This document shows, one piece after another, positions 35,389 through 45,145 of a stretch of 64,000 nt of DNA (positions within the stretch are counted from its first letter, which is position 1; every line of letters begins with the position of its first letter). Location of the stretch: assembly GCA_030066795.1 (NCBI GenBank), contig JASJAW010000040.1, positions 62,001 to 126,000 on the forward strand, in the 5' to 3' direction. The stretch is from Dinoroseobacter sp. Lineage in GTDB: Bacteria; Pseudomonadota; Alphaproteobacteria; Rhodobacterales; Rhodobacteraceae. The notes below the pieces were generated by a model, which did no database searches, was not told the DNA's origin, and saw nothing but the letters and a program-made list of their open reading frames with translations. The translations under genes were made by a program, and so were the position numbers.

Positions 35389-36819
35389 ATGAACACGCGC
35401 GAAAGAGACTTCTGGGACGAGCAATCGGCCCCAAGGATCGATCCGGAGCAATTCAACGAGATCGTCGCAACTGCGGCCGATCTCGCGATCGTTTTGGACC
35501 TGCAAGGCACTGTGCAATCACTTGTCGTGAACCCGCTCAACCCGACGATCGGGCGGCTCGACCATTGGGAGAAACGCGATATTCGCGAGTTTCTCGCCGA
35601 AGACAGCCTACCTAAACTGGACAAGCAACTGGCCGCCTACAACAGCGGCGATATTCCGACGACGGATGCCATCGAGGTTAACCATTACGACAATGCGAAT
35701 TGGGAATTCCCGATCCGCTACACGTTGCACCGCACCAGTGATAAGAACCTGATCCTGATGCTGGGACGCGATATGCGTCCGGTGGCCGAGCTTCAGCACC
35801 GACTGGTGAAAGCGCAGCTCGCCCTTGAGAAGGACTATGAAAGTCATCGAGATTTTCAAACGCGATATCGCGTAATCATGGACAGCGCACGCGATGCGAT
35901 GGTTCTCGTCGACGCAGGGTCCGGACGGATCACCGATTTGAACACAGCGGCCGGGAATATCCTGGGCGCGGAAGCGGATGCGCTGACAGGCGCTCAGTTC
36001 GGAGCTGAGCTTGACGGGTTCAAGCGAGGTGAATTGCTGGACCAATTGTCTGCGAGCGTCAGCGCTGAAACCAGTGCGCCGGTGAATGCTATAGTTCGCA
36101 GAAATGGCAAGGAAATCTCGATTCAAGCGCGCCTGTTCCGCGCTGGTGGAGACAAAACCTATCTTTGCCGCCTTGATGGCCCTGAAACATCAGAGGTGTT
36201 TGCCGAAGAACTGGCAGAGGTGCTCACACTTCTTTATCGCGAAGGCGCTGATGCGATCGTGTTTACCGACCGCACCGGAACTATCCGAAACGCCAATGAG
36301 GCGTTCCTGAACCTTACAGAAGTTGGCCAGCTTTCAGACATCAAGGGAAAACCGCTTTCGGATTTCCTGGCGCGTGGCAGCGTGGACCTGAAGGTTCTAC
36401 TCGACAACGCAGGTCGGAACGGGACCATGCCAATTTATTCGACACGCCTCGATAGCGCGTACGGATCTCAGATTTCGGTGGAGATTTCGGCCACACAGGT
36501 CGAGGCACGCACAAATGGTGGCTTTGCCTTCGTGGTGCGCGACGCATCCCGCATGGACGTTGTGCGTGATACACCAGCGACGGCGGGGCCTGTCTCTAAC
36601 GAAGCCATGCAGAATGTGATGGGTCTTGTTGGGTCAGCACCACTAAAAGATATCGTTTCGGCGACTACAGATGTTGTTGAGAAGATGTGTATTGAAACGG
36701 CTGTGGATCTGACCCGCAACAACCGGGTGGCTGCGGCCGAGATGCTTGGACTGAGTCGTCAGAGCCTCTACGTGAAGCTTCGGAAGTACGGCCTTCTTAA
36801 CAAAGGCGGCGACGACTAA
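35389..36819 (+). CDS. ppsR: PpsR/CrtJ photosynthesis gene repressor
   Basis: 476 residues. An N-terminal domain, a coiled-coil linker (Q-linker, about 133-150), two PAS domains (about 160-265 and 285-390) and a Fis-type helix-turn-helix (about 436-470, RVAAAEMLGLSRQSLYVKLRKYGL). Two cysteines, C260 (TYLC) and C434 (KMCIE), match those that form the redox-sensing disulfide in homologs. PpsR represses bch, crt and hem promoters through TGT-N12-ACA sites under oxygen; many such sites are present in this window. Confidence 0.95.
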   Translation: MNTRERDFWDEQSAPRIDPEQFNEIVATAADLAIVLDLQGTVQSLVVNPLNPTIGRLDHWEKRDIREFLAEDSLPKLDKQLAAYNSGDIPTTDAIEVNHYDNANWEFPIRYTLHRTSDKNLILMLGRDMRPVAELQHRLVKAQLALEKDYESHRDFQTRYRVIMDSARDAMVLVDAGSGRITDLNTAAGNILGAEADALTGAQFGAELDGFKRGELLDQLSASVSAETSAPVNAIVRRNGKEISIQARLFRAGGDKTYLCRLDGPETSEVFAEELAEVLTLLYREGADAIVFTDRTGTIRNANEAFLNLTEVGQLSDIKGKPLSDFLARGSVDLKVLLDNAGRNGTMPIYSTRLDSAYGSQISVEISATQVEARTNGGFAFVVRDASRMDVVRDTPATAGPVSNEAMQNVMGLVGSAPLKDIVSATTDVVEKMCIETAVDLTRNNRVAAAEMLGLSRQSLYVKLRKYGLLNKGGDD

Positions 36820-36829
36820 CGCCGCCTTT
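36802..36829 (+). terminator. Terminator at the end of ppsR
   Basis: A perfect 10-bp stem, AAAGGCGGCG paired with CGCCGCCTTT, with an 8-base loop. Its left arm lies in the last ppsR codons and the loop holds the stop codon. Only three T follow, so strength is uncertain, but it separates ppsR from the bchG operon. Confidence 0.65.
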
Positions 36830-36855
36830 GAAGGATTTTCGGCAAAAAACACTGC

Positions 36856-36873
36856 TGTAAACCTGACTAGACA
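36856..36873. promoter_or_regulatory. PpsR/CrtJ operator 1, bchG
   Basis: TGTAAACCTGACTAGACA is an exact TGT-N12-ACA site between ppsR and bchG. Confidence 0.75.
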
Positions 36874-36884
36874 GATGTCTACGC

Positions 36885-36913
36885 TTGCGACGACTCATGT
36901 TGTAGTGTTTGAT
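36885..36913 (+). promoter_or_regulatory. Candidate bchG promoter
   Basis: TTGCGA (36885-36890) and TTTGAT (36908-36913) are 17 bp apart. Transcription would begin at about the A of the bchG ATG, giving a leaderless message. Weak boxes; inferred. Confidence 0.35.
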
Positions 36914-36918
36914 TGACA
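36901..36918. promoter_or_regulatory. PpsR/CrtJ operator 2, bchG
   Basis: TGTAGTGTTTGATTGACA is an exact TGT-N12-ACA site that ends one base before the bchG ATG, where a ribosome-binding site would normally be. Confidence 0.75.
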
Positions 36919-36919
36919 C

Positions 36920-37825
36920 ATGAGTGTCAGCTTCGATTTACAGACCAGATCGACGCCTGAGCCCTCAGCGGCTTTGGAACTGATCAAACCCATCACATGG
37001 TTCCCGCCGATGTGGGCCTATGCCTGCGGAGTAATCGCCTCGGGCGTGCCCGTTTCCGAAAACTGGGGTCGGCTTATGCTGGGGGTCTTGCTGGCCGGCC
37101 CGATCGTGTGCGGTATGAGCCAGGCAGCGAACGACTGGTGCGACCGGCATGTAGACGCGATCAATGAGCCACATCGCCCGATCCCATCAGGCAGAGTGCC
37201 GGGAAAATGGGGGCTCTGGATTGCTCTAGCAATGTCCGGAGTTGCTTTGCTTGTGGGAATGGCGCTTGGCATCTGGGGGTTCGTAGCAACAGTTGTCGCC
37301 GTGGGGGCCGCATGGGCATATTCGACTGAACCTGTTCGGCTGAAGAAATCAGGCTGGTGGGGACCGGGACTGGTGGGTCTCAGCTACGAGAGCCTGCCCT
37401 GGATCACGGGTACTGCTGTGATGACGCTATCGGCGCCGGACTGGCGGATCGTGCTGATTGCAATTCTCTATGGGATTGGCGCGCACGGGATCATGACGCT
37501 CAACGACTTCAAAGCGCTTGAAGGCGACCGGCAAATGGGCGTGAATTCGCTACCTGTCACACTTGGGCCAGAACGCGCCGGGCGACTTGCCTGCATTGTC
37601 ATGGCGATCCCGCAAATCGCAGTCATAGCATTACTCTTCACATGGGGGTTGAGCGACCGCGCGCTGGTCGTGACAGGCCTATTGGTCCTGCAAATCTGGG
37701 CCATGCGCGAGATGCTGGAGGACCCGAAAGCCCGCGCGCCTTGGTACAATGGCACGGGCGTGCTCTTTTACGTCTCCGGCATGATGGTCACAGCTTTTGC
37801 GCTCCGCGGGTTGGAGGGTCTGTAG
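36920..37825 (+). CDS. bchG: Bacteriochlorophyll synthase (bacteriochlorophyllide a geranylgeranyltransferase)
   Basis: 301 residues, UbiA-type membrane prenyltransferase. Start MSVSFDLQ agrees with the usual N-terminus, leading to ALELIKPITWFPPMWAYACG. The aspartate-rich motif NDWCDRHVDAINEPHRPIP binds Mg-diphosphate. It attaches the geranylgeranyl tail, later reduced by BchP. No ribosome-binding site precedes the ATG, because a PpsR operator occupies that position. The stop abuts the next ATG. Confidence 0.95.
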   Translation: MSVSFDLQTRSTPEPSAALELIKPITWFPPMWAYACGVIASGVPVSENWGRLMLGVLLAGPIVCGMSQAANDWCDRHVDAINEPHRPIPSGRVPGKWGLWIALAMSGVALLVGMALGIWGFVATVVAVGAAWAYSTEPVRLKKSGWWGPGLVGLSYESLPWITGTAVMTLSAPDWRIVLIAILYGIGAHGIMTLNDFKALEGDRQMGVNSLPVTLGPERAGRLACIVMAIPQIAVIALLFTWGLSDRALVVTGLLVLQIWAMREMLEDPKARAPWYNGTGVLFYVSGMMVTAFALRGLEGL

Positions 37826-39121
37826 ATGCTCAGCTGGCTCTCGATCTTCCGATTTGGTCTGGTACAGATGTGCCTCGGCTCGATCGTCGTGCTCACGACC
37901 TCGACGCTGAACCGGCTGATGGTGGTAGAACTATCGTTGCCCGCTATTCTGCCCGGCTTACTGGTTGGCCTGCACTACGGCATCCAGATCACGCGACCCC
38001 AGTGGGGATACCGGTCTGACACCGGCGGCAAACGGACCCGCTGGATCATCGGTGGGATGGCAGTGTTGGCCCTAGGCGGACTGTTGGCGGCCTATGGCGT
38101 GGTACGCATGGAGACGCATTTTGCCATCGGCATGGCCCTCTCCGTGCTCGCCTATGCAATGATCGGAGTTGGCGTCGGTGCCTCTGGAACCTCACTGCTC
38201 GCGCTTCTGGCCACAGCGACCGAGCCGCGCCGCCGCGCCGCAGCCGCGACGATCACTTGGCTCATGATGATCGCTGGCATCGCGGTCACGGCCGGTGTGG
38301 TCGGCAGTTTCCTTGACCCGTACTCCCCTGCACTTCTTCTCAAGATCGTGGGAACCGTCTGCACAAGTGCGGCGTTGCTCACAGCCGTAGCCGTCTGGGG
38401 AATCGAAGCGCGCGTGACATGCCCTGAACCGAAGACTAAGTCCCTGCCTTTCCTCGAAGGGCTGAAGGAGGTCTGGGCCGAACGCAAAGCCCGTAATTTC
38501 ACGATCTTCGTATTCCTGTCCATGACCGCGTACTTCATGCAGGAACTCATCCTAGAGCCTTACGCAGGCTTGGTTTTCGAGTTCACGCCAGGACAGTCGA
38601 CTTCGCTCAGCGGCGCACAGAATGGCGGCGTTTTCTTCGGCATGGTCACGGTCGGCATCTGCGCTACGGGCCTTAAATGGGGCTCTCTGAAAGCGTGGGT
38701 GATTGGTGGATGTCTCGCCTCGGCTGCGGCCCTCAGCCTTATCACGTTACTCGGCCAGATTGGCCCCAGCGCACCGCTTGTCCCAGCGGTGGTATTCCTT
38801 GGCTTCGCCAACGGCGCGTTCGCCGTCGCGGCTATCGGCTCGATGATGCAACTCGCCGGCGAAGGCCGCGAGGCGCGCGAAGGCACACGCATGGGGCTTT
38901 GGGGCGCAGCGCAGGCAATCGCTGCCGGGTTCGGCGGGCTTGTCGGTGCGGCCAGCACCGACCTGCTGCGACGTGTGTTTGAGACGGATGCCTCGGCTTT
39001 CGGGGCGGTTTTTGTGTTCGAAGCGGCTCTCTTCGTAGTGTCCGCACTATTGGCTTTGCGCGTGGTGGAATCTCACCGCGCATATCGGCAAGCAGATACC
39101 GCGCTTGTGCCGGGAGAATGA
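37826..39121 (+). CDS. bch2: Bch2/Orf428-type PucC-family protein
   Basis: 431 residues with about twelve helices, homologous to LhaA. N-terminal LSIFRFGLVQMCLGSIVVLTTSTLNR and GYRSDTGGKRTRWIIG are family features. The family is thought to handle bacteriochlorophyll during antenna assembly; the exact role of this member between bchG and bchP is unclear. It begins immediately after the bchG stop codon (TAG-ATG), so translation is likely coupled. Confidence 0.88.
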   Translation: MLSWLSIFRFGLVQMCLGSIVVLTTSTLNRLMVVELSLPAILPGLLVGLHYGIQITRPQWGYRSDTGGKRTRWIIGGMAVLALGGLLAAYGVVRMETHFAIGMALSVLAYAMIGVGVGASGTSLLALLATATEPRRRAAAATITWLMMIAGIAVTAGVVGSFLDPYSPALLLKIVGTVCTSAALLTAVAVWGIEARVTCPEPKTKSLPFLEGLKEVWAERKARNFTIFVFLSMTAYFMQELILEPYAGLVFEFTPGQSTSLSGAQNGGVFFGMVTVGICATGLKWGSLKAWVIGGCLASAAALSLITLLGQIGPSAPLVPAVVFLGFANGAFAVAAIGSMMQLAGEGREAREGTRMGLWGAAQAIAAGFGGLVGAASTDLLRRVFETDASAFGAVFVFEAALFVVSALLALRVVESHRAYRQADTALVPGE

Positions 39122-39134
39122 TGGGAGATGTGGC

Positions 39135-40316
39135 ATGACCTATGATGTTGTTGTCGTTGGCGGAGGTCCCTGCGGCGCCACCGCCGCTGAGGATCTGGCC
39201 CGCGCCGGGCGCAAAGTTGCACTGATCGACCGCGCTGGTCGGATCAAACCCTGCGGCGGGGCCGTGCCGCCACGCCTCATTCAGGACTTTGACATCCCCG
39301 ACAGCCAGCTTGTCGCCAAGATCAACACTGCGCGGATGGTGTCCCCCACCGCACGCTCCGTCGATATCCCGATCGAGAACGGCTATGTAGGCATGGTCGA
39401 TCGGGAGTTCTTTGACGAGTTCCTGCGGGACCGCGCGGCAAAAGCAGGGGCCGACCGCCACACCGGCACTTTCCTGCGGATCGACCGCTCGGAACAGGGA
39501 ACCTGGGTTATTTACCGGGACAAGACGTCCCGCGAGGAAGTCGCACTACGCACCAAACTCATCATCGGCGCAGACGGGGCCCGGTCCGATGTTGCCCGCG
39601 CCGAGGTCCCCGGTGGAGACACGATTCCTTACGTGATCGCCTATCACGAGATCATCAAAGCACCAGATGGTCCGTCCAGCTACGACCCGACTCGCTGCGA
39701 TGTCATCTATGACGGCGTGATCTCCCCCGACTTCTACGGCTGGGTTTTCCCGCATGGGCCACACGCCAGCGTCGGCATGGGCACGGGAATCGACGGGACT
39801 GATCTGAAAGAGGCCACGCGTCTTTTGCGTGAAAGCTCGGGCCTGACCGAATGCGAAACTATCCGCAAGGAAGGCGCGCCGATCCCGCTGAAGCCGCTCG
39901 ACAAATGGGACAATGGCAAAGATGTCGTCGTTGCCGGTGACGCGGCAGGTGTGGTTGCTCCGTCGTCCGGTGAAGGTATCTACTACGCCATGGAATGTGG
40001 GCGTCAGGCCGGGTTGGCCGTGCAGGAATGCCTCAAAACAGGCCGCGCCAAGGACCTCGCGCGTGCGCGTAAGGCATTCCTGAAACAGCATGGGTCAGTT
40101 TTTCGCATCCTCGGCGCCATGCAGGACGCCTATTATAAGTCTGACGAGCGACGGGAGCGATTTGTCTCGCTGTGCCACGATGTGGACGTGCAGCGCCTGA
40201 CATTCGAAGCATATATGAACAAAGAACTGGTCAAGGCGCGCCCGCTGGCGCACCTGAAGATCGGAGTCAAAAACCTCGCCCATCTGACGGGCCTGATCTC
40301 TCCGGTATCGGTATGA
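39135..40316 (+). CDS. bchP: Geranylgeranyl reductase
   Basis: 393 residues from MTYDVVVVGGG, preceded by GGGAGATG. It reduces the geranylgeranyl tail of bacteriochlorophyll to phytyl in three steps with NADPH. The FAD-binding VVVVGGGPCGATAAEDLARAG starts the protein; AGDAAGVVAPSSGEGIYYAM lies later. The stop overlaps the idi ATG (ATGA). Confidence 0.95.
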   Translation: MTYDVVVVGGGPCGATAAEDLARAGRKVALIDRAGRIKPCGGAVPPRLIQDFDIPDSQLVAKINTARMVSPTARSVDIPIENGYVGMVDREFFDEFLRDRAAKAGADRHTGTFLRIDRSEQGTWVIYRDKTSREEVALRTKLIIGADGARSDVARAEVPGGDTIPYVIAYHEIIKAPDGPSSYDPTRCDVIYDGVISPDFYGWVFPHGPHASVGMGTGIDGTDLKEATRLLRESSGLTECETIRKEGAPIPLKPLDKWDNGKDVVVAGDAAGVVAPSSGEGIYYAMECGRQAGLAVQECLKTGRAKDLARARKAFLKQHGSVFRILGAMQDAYYKSDERRERFVSLCHDVDVQRLTFEAYMNKELVKARPLAHLKIGVKNLAHLTGLISPVSV

Positions 40317-40843
40317 CCGCGATGGTGCCCACCTGGGTCGATGGCGAACTGACTCCCGTTGAAAAACTGGAGGCGCATCAACGCGGCCTGCGGCACAAGG
40401 CGGTGTCCGTCTTTGTGATGCGTGGCAACGACGTACTGCTGCAGAAGCGGGCGGATGTGAAGTATCACACGCCAGGCCTCTGGGCGAACACTTGCTGTAC
40501 GCATCCCCTGTGGGACGAAAAGCCCGTCGATTGCGCGATGCGGCGGCTGAACGAAGAATTGGGCATCAAAGGCCTTCACCCGGTTCATCGCGATCAAGTG
40601 GAGTACCGCGCCGATGTCGGTAACGGCCTGATCGAGCACGAAGTTGTCGATATCTTCATCGCCCAGGCGGACAAGGGATTGAAAATCACTCCCAACCAGG
40701 ACGAAGTGGCCGATATCCGCTGGCTCGACCTTTATGACCTGATGGCAGAGGTTAAACGCCGCCCGGAACGCTATACGCCTTGGTTGCGGATCTATCTGCA
40801 GGAGCATGCGGACCGAATTTTCGGGACCTTACTGCGGGTCTGA
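40313..40843 (+). CDS. idi: Isopentenyl-diphosphate isomerase, type I
   Basis: 176 residues from MTAMVPTWVDGEL, the ATG that overlaps the bchP stop. Nudix-fold enzyme interconverting IPP and DMAPP. The catalytic cysteine lies in NTCCTHP and the glutamate motif in RRLNEELGI. It supplies precursor for the carotenoids and the bacteriochlorophyll tail, matching dxs next door. Confidence 0.93.
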   Translation: MTAMVPTWVDGELTPVEKLEAHQRGLRHKAVSVFVMRGNDVLLQKRADVKYHTPGLWANTCCTHPLWDEKPVDCAMRRLNEELGIKGLHPVHRDQVEYRADVGNGLIEHEVVDIFIAQADKGLKITPNQDEVADIRWLDLYDLMAEVKRRPERYTPWLRIYLQEHADRIFGTLLRV

Positions 40844-40867
40844 ACTTCAATGCGGACCGTCAAACAG

Positions 40868-40891
40868 AAGGGGCCTCCACGGCCCCTTTTT
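40868..40891 (+). terminator. Terminator of the bchG-idi operon
   Basis: GGGGCC-TCCAC-GGCCCC followed by TTTTT, 25 bp past the idi stop. It lies between convergent idi and dxs and, with AAG on its other side, acts mainly on the plus strand. Confidence 0.85.
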
Positions 40892-40910
40892 GAGCGTCTT
40901 TGCAGAAGCT

Positions 40911-42854
40911 TCAGCCGCGCGTCGCTGAAAGCAAGGCCGTTTCGACACCCAAAACATGCAGCGCCGTGGACATGATGTCATGTGCAGTGAGTCCGGCATC
41001 GGCATACATGTCCGTTGGCGACGCCTGATCAATAAAGCGATCCGGCAGGGTCATGGAGCGGACCTTGAGACTGCCGTCAAGCCGTCCTGTCTTCGCAAGC
41101 CAATGAAGGACAAAAGCACCAAACCCGCCTTCGGCACCCTGTTCGACCGTGATGAGCGCCTCGTGGTTCTGGGTAAGCTGCGCAATGAGGTCAGTGTCGA
41201 GCGGTTTGGCGAACCGGGCGTCCGCCACGGTCACTGAGACACCGCGCGCCTCCAATTCTTCTGCAGCAGCGAGACACTCGGACAGATGCGCGCCGAGCGA
41301 CAGCAGGGCAACCCGCTCCCCTTCGCGCACAATCCGGCCCTTGCCGATCTCCAAAACAGTGCCTTTTTCGGGCAAATCGGTCCCTACACCCTCACCTCGC
41401 GGATATCGGAACGCGATCGGGCCATCGTCATAAGCGGCAGCCGTGGTAACCATATGCACCAGTTCGGCCTCGTCGGCCGCCGCCATGACGGTCATGTTCG
41501 GCAAGGAACCCAAGTAACCGATATCGAATGCCCCGGCATGAGTTGGGCCGTCGGCTCCGACAAGCCCAGCGCGGTCGATTGCAAACTTCACAGGAAGCTT
41601 CTGTAGCGCCACATCATGCGCGACCTGATCATATCCCCGTTGGAGGAAGCTCGAATAGATTGCGCAGAAGGGCTTCATCCCACTTGCCGCCAGCCCGGCT
41701 GAGAAAGTCACCGCGTGCTGTTCCGCAATTCCGACATCGAACACGCGACCCGGAAATCGTTTGCCCATGATATTCACGCCTGTGCCGCCTGGCATCGCAG
41801 CGGTTACGGCACATATCCGGCTATCGCTTTCGGCAAGCTTTGTCAGTGTCTCGCCGAAGACCTTGGTATACTGCGGGGCGTTCGGTGCGGATTTCTTCTG
41901 CTTGCCGGTCTTCACGTCAAACTTCGCCACACCGTGGTAGCAATCGTCCGACAACTCGGCCGGCGAGTACCCCTTGCCCTTGACAGTGCAGGCATGGATC
42001 AGGATCGGCCCCGTCGCCTTTGCACGTGTCGCGCGCAGGACTTGCAAGAGCTGCCGGACATCATGTCCATCAATTGGGCCAATGTAGTCAAAGCCCAATT
42101 CCTCAAACAGAGTGGCCGAGGAGCCATGTTCACCCGTCACGAGGCTACGCGCGCGCTGTGCGCCTTCGCGAAGCGGGCCCGGCAGCGCTTTCTCGAAACC
42201 CTCTGCCAAGTCCTTCAGGGCGTGAAGCGGGCCGGTGGAAGCCAGATCGCTCAAGTAATTCGACATCGCCCCCGTAGGCGGTGCAATGGACATCTCGTTA
42301 TCGTTCAGGATCACGAACAAACGCCGCCCCTCATGGCCAGCGTTATTCAGGGCTTCATACGCCATGCCCGCACTGATCGAGCCATCTCCGATCACCGCAA
42401 TCGCGTCGCCGGTTGGTGCTCCCAGATCACGGCCTGTCGCGAAGCCAAGCGCCGCGGAAATGGAAGTTGAACTGTGCGCCGCACCAAACGGATCGTAATC
42501 GGACTCACTGCGCTTGGTGAAACCGCTTAGGCCCCCTTTTTGGCGCAGGGTGCGGATGCGCGAGCGGCGTTCGGTCAGAATCTTGTGGGGATAACACTGG
42601 TGCCCGACGTCCCAAACCAACTTGTCGAAGGGCGTGTTAAAGACCGCATGGATTGCGACGGTCAGTTCCACAACCCCAAGTGAAGAGCCTAAATGGCCTC
42701 CTGTGACAGATACCGCGCTGATCGTTTCGGCGCGCAATTCATCGGCAAGGGTCGCTAGTTCAGCGTCGCTTAGTTGCTTGAGATCCGCCGGGCACGCCAC
42801 GCGGTCGAGCGTTGGGGTGTGCGGGCGGGCCTGATCTGGTGATTGGTCGGTCAT
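40911..42854 (-). CDS. dxs: 1-deoxy-D-xylulose-5-phosphate synthase
   Basis: 647 residues from [12 protein letters not shown], with GGAGGAG just before this ATG. It joins pyruvate and glyceraldehyde 3-phosphate in the first step of the MEP isoprenoid pathway. The thiamine diphosphate motif [19 protein letters not shown] and the downstream [15 protein letters not shown] are present. It follows the puf terminator by about 50 bp, so it probably has a separate promoter or depends on read-through. Confidence 0.95.
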   Translation of the reverse strand: MTDQSPDQARPHTPTLDRVACPADLKQLSDAELATLADELRAETISAVSVTGGHLGSSLGVVELTVAIHAVFNTPFDKLVWDVGHQCYPHKILTERRSRIRTLRQKGGLSGFTKRSESDYDPFGAAHSSTSISAALGFATGRDLGAPTGDAIAVIGDGSISAGMAYEALNNAGHEGRRLFVILNDNEMSIAPPTGAMSNYLSDLASTGPLHALKDLAEGFEKALPGPLREGAQRARSLVTGEHGSSATLFEELGFDYIGPIDGHDVRQLLQVLRATRAKATGPILIHACTVKGKGYSPAELSDDCYHGVAKFDVKTGKQKKSAPNAPQYTKVFGETLTKLAESDSRICAVTAAMPGGTGVNIMGKRFPGRVFDVGIAEQHAVTFSAGLAASGMKPFCAIYSSFLQRGYDQVAHDVALQKLPVKFAIDRAGLVGADGPTHAGAFDIGYLGSLPNMTVMAAADEAELVHMVTTAAAYDDGPIAFRYPRGEGVGTDLPEKGTVLEIGKGRIVREGERVALLSLGAHLSECLAAAEELEARGVSVTVADARFAKPLDTDLIAQLTQNHEALITVEQGAEGGFGAFVLHWLAKTGRLDGSLKVRSMTLPDRFIDQASPTDMYADAGLTAHDIMSTALHVLGVETALLSATRG

Positions 42855-42905
42855 GGCGGTCTCCTCCGTCGCGGTCTGATGCGAGGTCTCGATAAACGAG
42901 CCGAT

Positions 42906-42943
42906 AAAAAAGCGTCGTGCCGGGTTCAGTCCCCGCACGACGC
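42906..42943 (-). terminator. Rho-independent terminator of the puf operon
   Basis: On the minus strand GCGTCGTGC pairs perfectly with GCACGACGC (9 bp) across a 14-base loop, followed by TTTTTT. About 100 bp past the pufC stop. Confidence 0.88.
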
Positions 42944-43043
42944 CAGTGTCCTGTAGCCAACAGGAAGGGACAGTGGGGGTAGGACACCCCCGGCGTCCGG
43001 GCCCCCGGGAAGAGCGGGGCCCGAAACAGGAAGCCTAGCGGCC

Positions 43044-44150
43044 TTATTCGTATTCCGGTGGACCCGACTGCGCGAGTTCCGGCCAGTTTGCGATGACGTT
43101 CAGACCCTGCAGCGGGCGCTGGTAGCCTTTATGGCAGGTTTTGCATGCCGCCTTGGGCGCATCTGCATGGATCGGACCCAGACGTTCAGCCGGGTACACA
43201 TCCTTCAGCGGAACAAGCCAATCGTTGTTCAGCTCCTGCACCATGGAGATCCCAAGCATCGCGGTTCCCCACTGCGGGGTGTGCTGTGCCGGGTCATAGA
43301 AGGCGCGGGAGTTGTGACAGAACACACAGTTCCGACCGAGCGAGTTGGAGAAGTAGTTCATCAGACTGAACGTCCGCTCCGTATCCTGCCAGGTCGGATC
43401 GCCCGGTTGCGTATCAACGCGGCTGTCCAGATCATGCACCGCAATCTGCTCGTAGTTAAGCAGATAGCTATAAAGTGCATCCGATGGCAGCGAGGTGAAC
43501 TGCGATTGGGAAGTCGTGCGGTTTTGCACCGACGCCCAGCCGCCTGTCGACTCGTTGACCGGATGGATCTGGAACCAGATCTCGGACGGCACGTTTTGCC
43601 CGCGGTGACAGGTGTAACAGTTTACGCCGACCTCCGCGTTCGCGTTCACATGCCCATCCCAGTTCTCGTTGATGCTCTGGGTCATCTGGATCATGTTGCG
43701 CGCGACCACCTTGGTATAAAGGTCGTCGTCTGCATAGTTCCCATCATCCGCGCCAGCATGGCAGTAGGCACATCCCTGCTCGGGCGCGACCCACTGGGTC
43801 ATCGCGTTCATCAGGCGATTGAAGTTGGCATCGGTGAGATCGCCGAGAACCTGAACATTCTCGTAGATATCACCGGCCAAGTCTTCGCCCGCTTCCGGGA
43901 TGAAGGGCTCGTCGGTGTAGTAGTCCGCGATCGTTGGATCGGGCACAGCCAGTTCACTTTTGAACTCGGCCACTTTCATCCCCGTGCCGCGGGGACCGGT
44001 TTGCAGACTGTCGGTGGCAAAGGGCTGGCCCCAGGTCACCAGCAGTGCAGTTACGAAAACTGCCCCTCCGATAACCCCGATGATAATGGCCGGCTTGTAG
44101 ATGTCAGTGGGATTCTTTGAATTCCACTCGTCAAACCACTTGGGTAGCAT
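43044..44150 (-). CDS. pufC: Tetraheme reaction-centre cytochrome c subunit
   Basis: 368 residues with four heme sites: CAYCH (127-131), CYTCH (178-182), CVFCH (275-279) and CKTCH (336-340). It donates electrons to the special pair. The N-terminus has one uncleaved membrane helix (about 21-40, AIIIGVIGGAVFVTALLVTW) and no lipobox cysteine, so it is anchored by this helix rather than by lipid. Its start overlaps the pufM stop (TGATG). Confidence 0.96.
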   Translation of the reverse strand: MLPKWFDEWNSKNPTDIYKPAIIIGVIGGAVFVTALLVTWGQPFATDSLQTGPRGTGMKVAEFKSELAVPDPTIADYYTDEPFIPEAGEDLAGDIYENVQVLGDLTDANFNRLMNAMTQWVAPEQGCAYCHAGADDGNYADDDLYTKVVARNMIQMTQSINENWDGHVNANAEVGVNCYTCHRGQNVPSEIWFQIHPVNESTGGWASVQNRTTSQSQFTSLPSDALYSYLLNYEQIAVHDLDSRVDTQPGDPTWQDTERTFSLMNYFSNSLGRNCVFCHNSRAFYDPAQHTPQWGTAMLGISMVQELNNDWLVPLKDVYPAERLGPIHADAPKAACKTCHKGYQRPLQGLNVIANWPELAQSGPPEYE

Positions 44151-45142
44151 CAGTTGCCCTCCCCTTGACCGATGAAGCCTTCATAGGTGGTGTAGGCTTC
44201 ATATCCGTAGTCCTCGATATAGTCGGGCGCGAAGTTGTGCTCGACGGCCCAGAGGAACCAGTTGTCGACAACCGTCCCGGTCAGAAGGATGCCAATCCCG
44301 CCCGTGATCGGGGTCAGAACCGCAAACCACCAGGCCCAGCGGTGAATCCCTTCCATCGTGGCGTTGAAGCCCATGGTCCAGCGCCAGAAGAGGCCCGCCC
44401 GCTCAGACGCCGTGCCACGGTCGTAAATCTGTTCCAGCTCGCGGTCGCCGCCGAAACGGGTCACCGCAAGGATCGTGGCGCCGTGCATCGCAAAGAGCAG
44501 AACAGAGCCATAGAGGAACACGATCGAAAGACAGTGGAACGGGTTGTAGTAGAGGTTGCCGTAGCGAATGGAAAACGCAGTCGTCCAGTCGAGGTGCGGG
44601 AAGATGCCGTAAGGTACAGCTTCCGACCAGGACCCCATCAGGACGGGGCGAAACAGACCCAGCACAAGGAACAACCAGATCGCGGCCAGGAAGGCCCAGG
44701 CAATATGCTTGCCCATCTTATGTTGCTCAGCGAGGAAGTACGACCGCGCCCACCAGGACATCACCGAGATCAGCAGGAAAAAGCTGGAGATGATATACCA
44801 GCCGCCGTCATTCAGCGGAGGCATGGAAAGGCCGTATTCTGGGCTGGGTGGCTCAAGCGCGAGCCAAAACAGCTGCCGGATGAACTCCGGGATGTTCCAG
44901 CCCACCTGGGACAGCATGTTGAAGCCGATGATGTTCAGCCACAATGTGCCAGTGGCGAGACTGATTACCCCGAAGAAGCCGAGGTAAATCGGACCAAGTT
45001 GCGCGTTGCCGATCCAACCAACAAGCGTAGAGAAGCTTGTTCCCGTGGTGCGCTCCTCAGCCATGTTGTTTTCGTTGTCCGTCCCCATTTCGGCGGGGCC
45101 CTGGACCTGCACTTGCGTGAAGATGTTGTAATACTCAGGCAT
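44150..45142 (-). CDS. pufM: Photosynthetic reaction centre M subunit
   Basis: 330 residues, five membrane helices. The bacteriochlorophyll and iron ligands lie in [23 protein letters not shown] and [20 protein letters not shown]-terminal [11 protein letters not shown] is typical. The start is 3 bp from the pufL stop. The C-terminal tail (about 20 residues, [20 protein letters not shown]) is of the kind found in pufC-containing species. Confidence 0.97.
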   Translation of the reverse strand: MPEYYNIFTQVQVQGPAEMGTDNENNMAEERTTGTSFSTLVGWIGNAQLGPIYLGFFGVISLATGTLWLNIIGFNMLSQVGWNIPEFIRQLFWLALEPPSPEYGLSMPPLNDGGWYIISSFFLLISVMSWWARSYFLAEQHKMGKHIAWAFLAAIWLFLVLGLFRPVLMGSWSEAVPYGIFPHLDWTTAFSIRYGNLYYNPFHCLSIVFLYGSVLLFAMHGATILAVTRFGGDRELEQIYDRGTASERAGLFWRWTMGFNATMEGIHRWAWWFAVLTPITGGIGILLTGTVVDNWFLWAVEHNFAPDYIEDYGYEAYTTYEGFIGQGEGN

Positions 45143-45145
45143 GAC

